Source: Halomonas saccharevitans (lineage in GTDB: Bacteria; Pseudomonadota; Gammaproteobacteria; Pseudomonadales; Halomonadaceae). Taken from it: a stretch of DNA of 64,000 nt. The stretch covers positions 21,407 through 85,406 of the forward strand of contig NZ_FPAQ01000014.1 in NCBI RefSeq assembly GCF_900116405.1, written 5' to 3'. This document shows, one piece after another, positions 41,611-50,315 of this stretch; the stretch's first letter is position 1; the number at the start of each line of letters is the position of its first letter. The notes under the pieces are model-generated. The model did not search any database and was not told where the DNA came from. It was given only the letters and a program-made list of their open reading frames with translations. Position numbers and translations under genes: made by a program.

Positions 41611-43518
41611 TCAGACCTGGCGGGCCTCCTCGGCGGCGCCGACCGCACGCTCCTTCATCGCCTCGTGGACGTCCTGAAGGCTCGCCGGGTCGTCGATGGT
41701 CGAGGGCACGCCGAACTCCTGGCCGTCGGCGATGTTACGCAGCAACTTGCGCAGGATCTTGCCGGAGCGGGTCTTGGGCAGCCGGTCGACCACCAGCACC
41801 TGCTTGAAACAGGCGATAGGGCCGATCTTCTCGCGCACCAGGCCGATCAGCTCGTTCTCCAGCGTCACCTCATCCCCTTCGAAGCCATCCTTGGGGATCA
41901 CCAGCCCCACCGGCAGCTGTCCCTTGAGGGCATCGTGAATGCCGATCACCGCGCACTCGGCCACCGCGGGGTGGGCACCCACGACCTCCTCCATCTCACC
42001 GGTCGAGAGGCGATGGCCGGCGATGTTAATGACGTCATCGGTGCGCCCCATGATGAACAGGTAGCCGTCCTCGTCGAAGTAGCCGCCGTCGCCGGTGAGG
42101 TAATAGCCGGGAAACGCGGCCATGTAGGCACTGTGAAAGCGCTTCGGATCGCGCCACACGCCGGCCAGGCAGCCGGGTGGCAGTGGCTGCTTGATCACCA
42201 CGCTGCCCTGCTCCATGGCACCGGAGGGCTCGCCCTCCCGGTCGAGGATCTGCACGTCAAACCCAGGGACCGGCACGGTAGCGCTGCCGGCCTTGGTGGG
42301 CATCGGCTCGAGGCCGTGCAGGTTGGCGGCGATGGGCCAGCCGGTCTCGGTCTGCCACCAGTGGTCGATCACCGGCACCGTCAACAGGTCATCGAGCCAG
42401 TGGAAGGTCGGCGGATCCAGCCGCTCACCGGCCAGGAACAGCGCCTTGAGGCAGCTGATGTCGTACTGGGCCATCAGCTTGGCGTCAGGATCCTCCTTCT
42501 TGATGGCGCGAAAGGCAGTGGGCGCGGTGAAGAAGCTCGCGACCCTGTACTCGCTGATCAGCCGCCAGAAGGCGCCGGCATCCGGTGTCTTCACCGGCTT
42601 GCCTTCGTAGACCACGGTGGTGGCGCCGCGCAGCAGCGGCGCATAAACGATGTAGGAGTGACCAACCACCCAGCCCACGTCGGAGGCCGAGAAGAAGACC
42701 TCGCCCGGCGCCACGTCGTAGATGGTCTCCATGGAGTAGGCCAGCGCCACGGCGTAGCCGCCGGTATCGCGTACCACGCCTTTGGGCTTGCCGGTAGTGC
42801 CGGAGGTATAGAGGATGTAGAGCGGATCGCTGCCCTTGACCGGCACGCACTCCGCCGGGGCGGCCCGCTCGACCAGCGCCGACCAGTCATGGTCGATCGC
42901 CGTGCCGAGCTTCGCCGTATGCTGCTCGCGCTGCAGGACCACGCAGGCCTCAGGTTTATAGCTGCTCTGCTCGATGGCGGCATCGATGATCGGCTTATAG
43001 GGAAGCACCCGGTCGCCCTCGACGCCGCAGGAGGCGGCGATCACGACTTTCGGCTCGGCGTCCTCGATGCGCACCGCCAGTTCGTGGGGCGCGAAGCCGC
43101 CGAATACCACCGAGTGAATGGCCCCCAGGCGCGCGCAGGCGTACATGGCGACCAGGGCCTCGGGCACCATGGGCATGTAGATCACCACCCGGTCACCCTT
43201 CTCCACCCCCAGATCTCGCAGGGCACCGGCGAAGTGCGCCACCTGGTCGCGCATCTCGGCGTAGGTCAGGGTCCGCTTGCTGTCGGTGACCGGTGAGTCC
43301 CAGTAGATGGCCGGCTGATCGCCCCGTCCCTGCTCGACATGATGGTCCAGGGCGGCGTGGCAGATGTTGAGCTCACCGTCCACGAACCAGCGGGCGTGAT
43401 TCGCCTCGTCGTATTCGAGGATCGTGGAGGGCGGGGTGAACCAGGGAATACGCTTGGCCTGTTCGGCCCAGAAGGCCTCAGGTTGATCGATGGAGCGGCG
43501 GAACTCGTCGTGATACAT
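41611..43518 (-). CDS. prpE: Propionyl-CoA synthetase
   Basis: A ~635-residue acyl-CoA synthetase of the ANL superfamily, closest in pattern to PrpE. ATP-binding P-loop Y-T-S-G-T-T-G-K-P-K-G; substrate pocket W-W-Q-T-E-T-G-W-P; hinge/adenylation signature Y-Y-L-T-G-D-G-G-Y and G-R-T-D-D-V-I-N-I-A-G-H-R; C-terminal K-T-R-S-G-K-I-L-R, with the catalytic lysine that PatZ-type enzymes acetylate. It activates propionate (and some acetate) to the CoA thioester. No prpBCD genes are adjacent. The start MYHDEF at 43518 is preferred; 43530 is possible. Confidence 0.88.
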   Translation of the reverse strand: MYHDEFRRSIDQPEAFWAEQAKRIPWFTPPSTILEYDEANHARWFVDGELNICHAALDHHVEQGRGDQPAIYWDSPVTDSKRTLTYAEMRDQVAHFAGALRDLGVEKGDRVVIYMPMVPEALVAMYACARLGAIHSVVFGGFAPHELAVRIEDAEPKVVIAASCGVEGDRVLPYKPIIDAAIEQSSYKPEACVVLQREQHTAKLGTAIDHDWSALVERAAPAECVPVKGSDPLYILYTSGTTGKPKGVVRDTGGYAVALAYSMETIYDVAPGEVFFSASDVGWVVGHSYIVYAPLLRGATTVVYEGKPVKTPDAGAFWRLISEYRVASFFTAPTAFRAIKKEDPDAKLMAQYDISCLKALFLAGERLDPPTFHWLDDLLTVPVIDHWWQTETGWPIAANLHGLEPMPTKAGSATVPVPGFDVQILDREGEPSGAMEQGSVVIKQPLPPGCLAGVWRDPKRFHSAYMAAFPGYYLTGDGGYFDEDGYLFIMGRTDDVINIAGHRLSTGEMEEVVGAHPAVAECAVIGIHDALKGQLPVGLVIPKDGFEGDEVTLENELIGLVREKIGPIACFKQVLVVDRLPKTRSGKILRKLLRNIADGQEFGVPSTIDDPASLQDVHEAMKERAVGAAEEARQV

Positions 43519-43855
43519 GCGCGTCAGCATCCTGTGAGCAATCGAGGAAAGGGCATTGATTGTTGACACTCTAGAACATGCCTCGCCGCAAAACCTCATA
43601 CTATTGGCTAATCTTCGACAAAAGGACGAGCGCCCTCTCGGTTATTGTCAACAACAAGAACATCAATGCGACAGCGCGGTGTCGATCCGGGATCGTTGAT
43701 CCGGCGTTGGCCGCCAGGCTGCGCTATAATTGCGAATAAGCTGAATCAGAAAGTCGACGTACGGCCGATCACACCCCCAGGCGTGGACTCAGGGGATCTT
43801 TTTCACCGCGCAGGCGTCCGACCATGGGCGGCGCCGGCAACGCAGGGCACAGATC
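43519..43855. promoter_or_regulatory. Divergent intergenic region, prpE / ArsR
   Basis: This 337-nt gap has no gene. It contains an inverted repeat TTGTTGACA (43560-43568) / TGTCAACAA (43646-43654), a possible looping operator near prpE, and a perfect -10 box TATAAT at 43725-43730 followed by AT-rich ATTGCGAATAAGCTGAAT, which may be the ArsR regulator's promoter and operator. The -35 box is weak. Confidence 0.5.
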
Positions 43856-44188
43856 ATGGGCACTACCACCAGAGGTGCGTCAGCACGCCTCCTCGAAGGC
43901 GGAGAGGCGGTCATTAACGAGGCCAGTTCCCTACTCAAGGCGATGGCCAACGACAATCGCTTGCGAATTCTCTGTCTTCTGGACGGCACCGAGCTGTCGG
44001 TGACCGAGCTGAATCAACGACTGGTGCTCAGCCAGTCGGCGCTGTCGCAGCATCTGGCGATCCTGCGCCGCGAAAACCTCGTCACGACCCGCCGTGAATC
44101 ACAGACCATCTACTACTCGCTGCAGGGTGAGCGCGCCAGGACGCTCATCGAGGCGCTCGGCAACCTGGCTTTCGACGGCACGCCATAG
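43856..44188 (+). CDS. ArsR-family regulator, HlyU/BigR-like
   Basis: A 110-residue winged-helix regulator: L-L-K-A-M-A-N-D-N-R-L-R-I-L-C-L-L, then V-L-S-Q-S-A-L-S-Q-H-L-A-I-L-R-R as recognition helix and T-I-Y-Y-S-L wing. It lacks the metal-site C-V-C of ArsR/SmtB. It has the first cysteine (I-L-C-L-L) of HlyU/BigR-type sulfide or redox sensors but not their second, near the C-terminus. It may respond to redox through a single Cys or be ligand-blind. The next gene, sohB, is convergent. Confidence 0.85.
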   Translation: MGTTTRGASARLLEGGEAVINEASSLLKAMANDNRLRILCLLDGTELSVTELNQRLVLSQSALSQHLAILRRENLVTTRRESQTIYYSLQGERARTLIEALGNLAFDGTP

Positions 44189-44194
44189 GCCCCG

Positions 44195-45241
44195 TCAGCG
44201 CTTCTGCCAACGACCGGCGTCGAGCATCTCCAACCCCCGCTCGACGCTACGCTCTACCCCCTGCGAGAGACCAAGCCCCAGGCGATGGGAGAGTGTCGGT
44301 TTCTGCTCCAGCTTCAGGCTGATCACCCGGGCCTCACGCATGCGCTCGACCAGATAGGCCTCGCTGGTGCCCAGGCCGTCCACCAGGCCCCGCTCGAGGG
44401 CATCGCTGCCATACCAGATCTCGCCAGTAGCCACCGCGTCGATATCCAGTCCCGGGCGACGCTCGGCCACATGGCGCTTGAACAGCTGGTGGGTGGTCTC
44501 GAGGTCCTCAACGAACTTGTCTCGCCCCTCCTCGGTATTCTCGCCGAAGACGGTGAGGGTGCGCTTGTAGCGTCCGGCCGTGAGCAGCTCGACGTCGATG
44601 TCGTGACGCTTGAGCAGGCGATGAAGGTTGGGCAGCTGAGCGACCACCCCGATGGAGCCGATCACCGCGAAGGGCGCGGCACGCAGATGGTCGGCCCCGC
44701 AGGCCATCAGGTAGCCGCCGCTCGCCGCCACCTTGTCGACGCAGACCGTAGTGGAGAGTCCCGCCTCGCGCAGCCGATCGAGCTCAGCGGCGGCCAGCCC
44801 GTAGCTGTGCACCAGCCCCCCGGCCGACTCCAGGCGCAGCACCGCCTCGTCGCCCGCGCCAGCCACCTCGAGCAGCGCCGAGACCTCCTCGGCCAACCGG
44901 CCGGTAGCGCTGGCCTTGATGTCACCGTGAAAGTCGAGCACCCAGACCGTGGGGCGCTCCTCGGCCTCGCCCTTGCCTTTAGCGCCGCCGCGGGCCTGCG
45001 CCTTGTCATCGCGGCGGAAGGCCTTCAGCAGGCCCTTGCGGGCGCCCGGCTGGCTGGCCGCCAACTGCATCCGCCGGCGGCGCTGAAGGCGGGTCTGGTT
45101 GAGCTCCTCGAGACGCAGCCGGGTGTGCTCCCCCGCCTCGCCCCGCGCCTTCATGTAAAGCGCCGCCGCCAGGCCGACCACCAGGGTCAGGGTCAACAGC
45201 TGCGCCACGAACATGCCGAAATCCGTCAGCCACTCGTTCAT
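44195..45241 (-). CDS. sohB: Inner-membrane serine protease SohB
   Basis: A 348-residue S49 peptidase. One N-terminal transmembrane helix (about residues 8-30) is followed by a basic linker and the protease domain. The catalytic Ser is in V-A-A-S-G-G-Y and the catalytic Lys in G-R-Y-K-R-T-L-T-V-F-G-E-N-T; G-S-I-G-V-V is also typical. The length and single membrane helix match SohB, rather than the longer SppA. Probable role: cleaving membrane or signal-peptide remnants in the periplasm. Confidence 0.92.
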   Translation of the reverse strand: MNEWLTDFGMFVAQLLTLTLVVGLAAALYMKARGEAGEHTRLRLEELNQTRLQRRRRMQLAASQPGARKGLLKAFRRDDKAQARGGAKGKGEAEERPTVWVLDFHGDIKASATGRLAEEVSALLEVAGAGDEAVLRLESAGGLVHSYGLAAAELDRLREAGLSTTVCVDKVAASGGYLMACGADHLRAAPFAVIGSIGVVAQLPNLHRLLKRHDIDVELLTAGRYKRTLTVFGENTEEGRDKFVEDLETTHQLFKRHVAERRPGLDIDAVATGEIWYGSDALERGLVDGLGTSEAYLVERMREARVISLKLEQKPTLSHRLGLGLSQGVERSVERGLEMLDAGRWQKR

Positions 45242-45393
45242 TGTCCTCTCCGCGTCGACGCGCCCCGCTGTTGAGCCTGCCGGAGCCCTTACCCGGGCAC
45301 CAGGGCGCTTGATTCAAACAGTTGTTTCAAATACGCTGACAGCCGCACACCCCTTGCCCAAGCTCTATCCCAATGCCCAAAGAAGGATCTCCG

Positions 45394-45705
45394 ATGTCCG
45401 ACGCTACCCTCGACAAGCTCCAGCGCCGCTTCAATGCCGACGCCGCCAACGGCATGCACGAAGTCTTCCAGTTCCACTTCAGCGACGTCGGCGACCACTA
45501 CCTGGTGGTGAACGACGGCGAGCTGGAAGTGCACGAGGGCGAGCACGATGATCCCTCGGTCAGCCTGAGCCTGAGCAGCGAGACCCTCAAGGGCGTGATG
45601 AGCGGCGAGATCAACGGCATGAGCGCCTTCATGAGCGGCAAGCTCAAGGCGACCGGCAACGTCATGCTGGCCACCAAACTCTCGAGCCTCTTCCCGAGCC
45701 GCTGA
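45394..45705 (+). CDS. SCP2 sterol-carrier-like protein
   Basis: A 103-residue protein with the SCP2 fold pattern: F-H-F-S-D-V-G-D-H-Y, the strand pairs V-N-D-G-E-L-E-V-H-E-G, then M-S-G-E-I-N-G-M-S-A-F-M-S-G-K-L-K-A-T-G-N. It likely binds a hydrophobic ligand such as an acyl chain or quinone-like lipid. The start is ATG 45394, since AAGGA lies 7 nt upstream. Single-gene unit between convergent neighbours. Confidence 0.85.
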   Translation: MSDATLDKLQRRFNADAANGMHEVFQFHFSDVGDHYLVVNDGELEVHEGEHDDPSVSLSLSSETLKGVMSGEINGMSAFMSGKLKATGNVMLATKLSSLFPSR

Positions 45706-45716
45706 CCCGGCGTCCG

Positions 45717-46490
45717 TCAGCCGCGGCCCCCGACCTCCTTGAGATGGGTCTCGATCAGCGCCCGCGAGATAGAGTAGAGCGGGGGCAGCTGGGGCAGGCG
45801 CCGCGGGCTGAACCAGGCGGCATCGGCGATCTCGACCCCGTCGATGCGGATGCGCCGGCTGGCGGCCTCGGCGAAGAAGCCCAGCATCAGCGAGTGAGGG
45901 AAGGGCCAGGGCTGGCTCTTGTAGTAGTTGACCCGCCCCACGGCGAGCCCCACCTCCTCGAAGACCTCGCGACGCACCGCCTCCTCGGCGGCCTCACCCG
46001 GCTCGATGAAGCCGGCCAGGGTCGAATAGCGCCCCGGCGGGTGGCGCGGGCTGCGCGCCAGCAGCAGCGACTCGCCGTGAGTCACCAGGGTGATGATGCA
46101 GGGCGAGTTGCGCGGGTAGGTGCGATGGCCGCACGCCTCGCAGTGCATGGCGAACTCGGCGTCCAGTCGCGACGTCGGGGTCCCGCAGCGGCCACAGAAG
46201 CGATGGTTCTGTAACCAGGCCGCCACCTGCAGCGAGGTGGCAACCAGCGCGTACCACGACTCCGGCAGCCGAGCGAGCCACTCGCGGGCCTCCGGCCAGT
46301 CCTCGCCCGGCTGCTCCTCCAGCGACAGCGCCACGGGCTCCTCCTGCCACCAGCACAGAGGCTGCAGCCGGGCATGCCAGGGCTGGACGGCCTGAAGGGG
46401 GCCGTCGTCGATCCCTGGGGCGATGCGCCCACGGGCCAGGCGAATCACGCGCCCGGCCGTGGCCTCGCTGGGCAGCTCCCGACGCAGCAT
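45717..46490 (-). CDS. nudC: NADH pyrophosphatase / mRNA decapping NUDIX enzyme
   Basis: A 257-residue NudC. The zinc ribbon is C-G-R-C-G...C-E-A-C-G (about residues 98-122). The NUDIX box runs from G-F-I-E-P-G-E to R-E-V-F-E-E-V-G-L, and the NudC-specific S-Q-P-W-P-F-P-x-S follows. It cleaves NAD(H) and removes NAD caps from RNA. The start ATG overlaps the dnaQ stop by one base (TGATG), so the two are cotranslated. Confidence 0.93.
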   Translation of the reverse strand: MLRRELPSEATAGRVIRLARGRIAPGIDDGPLQAVQPWHARLQPLCWWQEEPVALSLEEQPGEDWPEAREWLARLPESWYALVATSLQVAAWLQNHRFCGRCGTPTSRLDAEFAMHCEACGHRTYPRNSPCIITLVTHGESLLLARSPRHPPGRYSTLAGFIEPGEAAEEAVRREVFEEVGLAVGRVNYYKSQPWPFPHSLMLGFFAEAASRRIRIDGVEIADAAWFSPRRLPQLPPLYSISRALIETHLKEVGGRG

Positions 46491-47251
46491 CAGCGACTCC
46501 CCTCCTCGCCGACGAGCCCGGCATAAGCGTCCCAGCGGCACTCCCCGGCGGCCTCACGGATGCGCGCCAGCTTGGCGTGGTGGGCGGCCAGCTCGTCCTC
46601 GCCGGGGCGCACCACGCGAAGCTGCCCCGGCGTGAGTGACAGCCGGCGAATGGACAGGCCCTGCTGTTCGCTGGAGCCTCTCTCCGAGGCCGCCGAGGCG
46701 TCCAGCGACAGCGCGGTCTGGCCGCCGGTCATCGCCAGATAGACGTCGGCGAGGATCTCGGCATCGAGCAGGGCGCCGTGCAGCACCCGGTGCCCGTTCT
46801 CGATATCGTAGCGCTTGCACAGTGCGTCCAGACTGTTGCGCTGACCGGGGTGGAGGTCGCGCGCCATCTTCAGCGTATCGAGGATCCGGCAATGCTCGGC
46901 GACCGGGCCGAGGCGCGGTTCGCCGCGGCGCGCGTTGAGCAGGCCGAGCTCGTGATCGATGAAGCCCACGTCGAAGGGCGCGTTATGGATGACCAGTTCC
47001 GCCCCCTCGATGAAGGACCAGAAGGCGTCAGCGACCTCGGCGAACACCGGCTCGTCGGCGACCCGCTCGTTGGTAATGCCGTGGATGCCCACGGCCTCGG
47101 CCTCGATGTCGCGCTCGGGATTGATGAACTGATGGTAGGAGTTGCCGGTGAGGCGGCGGTTGACCATCTCCACCGCCCCGATCTCGATCAGGCGGTGGCC
47201 GTCACGGGGGTCGATGCCGGTGGTCTCGGTATCCAGGATGATCTGACGCAT
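46490..47251 (-). CDS. dnaQ: DNA polymerase III epsilon subunit (3'-5' exonuclease)
   Basis: A 253-residue proofreading subunit. Exo motifs: D-T-E-T-T-G (Exo I), H-N-A-P-F-D-V-G-F (Exo II) and H-G-A-L-L-D-A (Exo III with the catalytic His and Asp). The C-terminal ~70 residues hold the alpha-binding region. The start is ATG 47251, matching M-R-Q-I-I-L-D-T-E-T; an upstream frame to 47491 runs into the methyltransferase gene. In E. coli and Pseudomonas rnhA precedes dnaQ; here it does not. Confidence 0.95.
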   Translation of the reverse strand: MRQIILDTETTGIDPRDGHRLIEIGAVEMVNRRLTGNSYHQFINPERDIEAEAVGIHGITNERVADEPVFAEVADAFWSFIEGAELVIHNAPFDVGFIDHELGLLNARRGEPRLGPVAEHCRILDTLKMARDLHPGQRNSLDALCKRYDIENGHRVLHGALLDAEILADVYLAMTGGQTALSLDASAASERGSSEQQGLSIRRLSLTPGQLRVVRPGEDELAAHHAKLARIREAAGECRWDAYAGLVGEEGSR

Positions 47252-47369
47252 GGGGTCTCTCGTCGACTCGCGGGTAACAGGGAGTGGAAAAGCCAGGAGT
47301 GGGAAACCAAGGATTGGCGCGGCCGCCACGCGGTGACGCGTTTCGGCTAGCCCCGGCGGGCGCCGCGAG

Positions 47370-48152
47370 TCATTCCTGAGGCTCCTTCTCGCGGCGCACC
47401 TCGCGCCGGGTACTGAGCCGAGAGGCGCTGCCGAGGCTCGGTCCCAGCAGGGGGCCCGCCAGCTCGAGCCCCGGCCGCTGTGGCTCGACACGCTGAGTCC
47501 GGCGTCGGGCGTGAATCATGTAGCTGTCGCCCAGCGGCAGGTTGTGACGCCGCCCTAAGGTCTCGAGCATGGCGTTGCGCGGCAGGCCACCGGGCAGGTG
47601 AAAGCCGCAGTAGTCTACCCGCTCGATCTCGAAGTCGACAAACGTCAGCCAGTCCCCCAGGCGCCCGGGCGTGCGCCAGCGCCCCCGCCCCGGCATGTAT
47701 TCGCGGCGCCCCGGGAGAGCGCGCGAAAGACCACCGGCACTCAGCGGGTACCAGCCGAAGATGATCAGCCGACCATCATCCGCCGTGACGCGGGCCGCCT
47801 CCTGCAGCATGTGGTGAGGATCGGGCACCACCTCCAGCAGATGATGGATCACCACCAGGCTCAGGCTGTCATCGGGCAGCGGCAGGCCATCGGGAGGACA
47901 GACCAGGGTGGACTCATGGGCGGCCATCTCGCGGGTCGGCGACCAGCTCAGGGCATGGCGGATCGGGCAGATATCGCTCAGCACGGGCGACATGCCGAGT
48001 TCCAGGCTGTGTCGTCCGAACAGGCGCTCGCAGACCGGTCCCAGGCAGGCGCGCTCGGCCCGCCACAGGGCTCGCCCCGCCGGGGAAGCCCAGTAGCGAC
48101 GGCCGTCCCGTACCAGCTGCGCCAGTCCATGGAGATCCCGCGAATTTGACAT
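47370..48152 (-). CDS. SAM-dependent methyltransferase-like protein (YafS position)
   Basis: A 260-residue class I methyltransferase-like protein. The post-SAM region P-L-P-D-D-S-L-S-L-V-V-I-H-H-L-L-E and the E-A-A-R-V-T-A-D-D-G-R-L-I-I-F-G segment are clear. The usual glycine-rich SAM loop is poorly conserved (L-E-L-G-M-S), as in the YafS group. It lies divergent from gloB exactly as yafS does in E. coli. Substrate unknown. The last ~40 residues are Arg/Ser-rich. Confidence 0.85.
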   Translation of the reverse strand: MSNSRDLHGLAQLVRDGRRYWASPAGRALWRAERACLGPVCERLFGRHSLELGMSPVLSDICPIRHALSWSPTREMAAHESTLVCPPDGLPLPDDSLSLVVIHHLLEVVPDPHHMLQEAARVTADDGRLIIFGWYPLSAGGLSRALPGRREYMPGRGRWRTPGRLGDWLTFVDFEIERVDYCGFHLPGGLPRNAMLETLGRRHNLPLGDSYMIHARRRTQRVEPQRPGLELAGPLLGPSLGSASRLSTRREVRREKEPQE

Positions 48153-48246
48153 AACGCCCTTATCCCTCCAAAGTGCCGTGTTTTGCAAGCCATATCGCAA
48201 CGAATCGCGGCAGCGTCTGGGACGCGTCCGTCAAGGATCCTGAGCC

Positions 48247-49014
48247 ATGTTGAGCGTGACACCGATCCCCGCCTTTAGCGACAACTATATCTGGCTGCTG
48301 CGCCAGGATACGAGCCAGGCAGTCTGCGTGGTGGACCCAGGCGACGCAACGCCGGTCATCGAGTGGTTGGAGCGCGAAGGCCTGGAGCTTGGCGCCGTGC
48401 TCATCACCCACCACCATCCGGATCACACCGGCGGCCTGCGCGAACTGATCACGCGTTATTCGCCGCGCGTGATCGGCCCGGACAATCCCGCCATCGACGG
48501 CATCGATGAGAGAGTCGGCGACGGTGACGAGGTGCGGGTGATGGGCCGACTGTTCGAGGTGTTCGCCCTGCCCGGCCACACCCTGGATCACATCGGTTTC
48601 TTCACGGCGGGCATCCCGCCGCTGCTGTTCAGCGGCGACGTGCTCTTCAGCGGCGGCTGCGGTCGTCTCTTCGAAGGCACGCCCGACCAGATGCACGAGT
48701 CGCTGTCGCGCCTGGCGACCCTGCCGGAGGAAACCCTGGTCTTCGCCGCCCACGAGTATACCCAGGCCAACCTGGCTTTCGCTCGCGCCGCCGACCCGGA
48801 CAACACCGACATCGAAACGGCTCAGGAAGAGTGCCGCCGTGCCCGCGAGCTTGATCGCCCCACCCTGCCGAGCACCCTCGGTCGTGAACGCCGGATCAAC
48901 CCGTTCCTGCGCTGCGACTCGGCCGGCATCCGCCAGGCCGCCGCCGCCCATGGCGACGCCGATACCAGCCTGGCGACCTTTACCACCCTTCGCGCCTGGA
49001 AAGACGACTTCTGA
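48247..49014 (+). CDS. gloB: Glyoxalase II (hydroxyacylglutathione hydrolase)
   Basis: A 255-residue metallo-beta-lactamase fold enzyme. Metal motif T-H-H-H-P-D-H-T-G-G, G-H-T-L-D-H-I-G, F-S-G-D-V-L-F-S-G-G-C-G-R-L-F-E-G and H-E-Y-T match GloB. It hydrolyses S-D-lactoylglutathione. The C-terminal HAGH region N-P-F-L-R-C is present. It begins 94 nt from the divergent methyltransferase. Confidence 0.95.
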   Translation: MLSVTPIPAFSDNYIWLLRQDTSQAVCVVDPGDATPVIEWLEREGLELGAVLITHHHPDHTGGLRELITRYSPRVIGPDNPAIDGIDERVGDGDEVRVMGRLFEVFALPGHTLDHIGFFTAGIPPLLFSGDVLFSGGCGRLFEGTPDQMHESLSRLATLPEETLVFAAHEYTQANLAFARAADPDNTDIETAQEECRRARELDRPTLPSTLGRERRINPFLRCDSAGIRQAAAAHGDADTSLATFTTLRAWKDDF

Positions 49015-49037
49015 ACGCTCTGATGATGGACGTTTTC

Positions 49038-49061
49038 AGGCCTGCCCTTCGTGGCAGGCCT
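49038..49061 (+). terminator. 9-bp hairpin after gloB
   Basis: AGGCCTGCC (49038-49046) pairs with GGCAGGCCT (49053-49061) around CTTCGT. The T-run is short (TCGT), so termination may be partial, allowing read-through to mltD. Confidence 0.65.
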
Positions 49062-49087
49062 TCGTATGACCTGGAGATCGCCTCTCG

Positions 49088-50272
49088 ATGACCTACCACA
49101 CCTCACGTCGACGGATCCTGGGCTTCACCAGCTGTCTCGCTCTCATGGGTTCACTGATGGTCGCCGGCAACAGCCACGCCTCGACCACGAGCCCCGGGAG
49201 TGCCTTCAAGGAAGATTCGGCCAGCCAAAAGGCCCGACCCGCCCCCCTACCCAGCAGCCTGCATTTCTGGGATGCCCTGGCACTCGAGCCCCAGGATGCC
49301 TGGTCGCGACTCAGCGAGGCCTTCCAGTGGCAGGCCGACGCCGATCATCCGCGCGTCCAGCACTGGATCGAGCACTACCGCCAGAGCCCGCACAACATCG
49401 CCCAGATCACCGAGCGGGCTCGGCCGTGGCTCGCCTGGATCACCGAGCGCGTCGAGGAACGCGGGCTGCCCGGTGAGATCGCCTTGATTCCGTTTATCGA
49501 GAGCTCGTTCGACCCCACTGCCCGCAGCCATATGGGCGCAACCGGCCTCTGGCAGTTCATGCCCGGCACCGGCAACGCCCTGGGCCTGCACCGCGGCGGC
49601 GGCTACGACGGGCGTCTCGACGTGGCGCGCTCCACCCACGCCGCGCTGGACTACATCGAGATGCAGGCCGAGCAGTGGTACGAGGGCGACATCGAGCTTT
49701 CCCTGGCCGCCTACAACGCCGGGGCCGGCAACGTGAACCGGGCCCGCAGCGCCGCGCTCGCCCGCGGCCAGGCAGGCAGCTACTGGGATCTCGATCTGCC
49801 GGGGGAAACCATGGCCTATGTCCCCAAGCTGATCGCCATCTCGACGATCATCGCCGACCCAGAGGGCTACGGCGTCGCGCTGCCGGAGATCGAGGCAGAG
49901 CCGGCCGTGGCCGAGGTACCGGTGACCCGGTCGCTGATGCTTAACGAGGCGGCCCAGTTGGCCGGGGTCTCGCGCACGGAACTCGAGGAGCTCAATCCCG
50001 GCCTGCTCGGCAACCGTGCCGACCCCCGCCGCGTGACGCGCCTGCTGGTGCCCGCCGAGAGCGCCACGCGCATGGTCGCCCGCCTGCGCAGCGACACGCC
50101 CGATCGCGCAACGATTGGTCACGATGAGGTCTACGTGGTGCGCCGGGGCGACAGCCTCTCGGCGATCGCCTCGCGCCACTCCGTGACCCTGGCCGAGCTG
50201 GCCCGCTGGAACGGCATCGAGCGGCCCGATGCTTTACAACCGGGGCAACAGCTGACACTTTCCGGTAGTTGA
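49088..50272 (+). CDS. mltD: Membrane-bound lytic murein transglycosylase D type
   Basis: A 394-residue exported enzyme. A signal peptide (about 1-32) ends near S-H-A-S-T. The lysozyme-like SLT domain (about 120-270) has the catalytic Glu in I-E-S-S-F-D-P, then G-A-T-G-L-W-Q-F-M-P-G-T and S-L-A-A-Y-N-A-G-A-G. One clear LysM module lies at the C-terminus (about 348-392; V-V-R-R-G-D-S-L-S-A-I-A). A degenerate second LysM-like unit may precede it. It cleaves peptidoglycan glycan strands. Confidence 0.92.
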   Translation: MTYHTSRRRILGFTSCLALMGSLMVAGNSHASTTSPGSAFKEDSASQKARPAPLPSSLHFWDALALEPQDAWSRLSEAFQWQADADHPRVQHWIEHYRQSPHNIAQITERARPWLAWITERVEERGLPGEIALIPFIESSFDPTARSHMGATGLWQFMPGTGNALGLHRGGGYDGRLDVARSTHAALDYIEMQAEQWYEGDIELSLAAYNAGAGNVNRARSAALARGQAGSYWDLDLPGETMAYVPKLIAISTIIADPEGYGVALPEIEAEPAVAEVPVTRSLMLNEAAQLAGVSRTELEELNPGLLGNRADPRRVTRLLVPAESATRMVARLRSDTPDRATIGHDEVYVVRRGDSLSAIASRHSVTLAELARWNGIERPDALQPGQQLTLSGS

Positions 50273-50315
50273 TGTCCGGGGCCGCGGCCCCGCCCTGCTA
50301 CGAGGATGCTGATCG

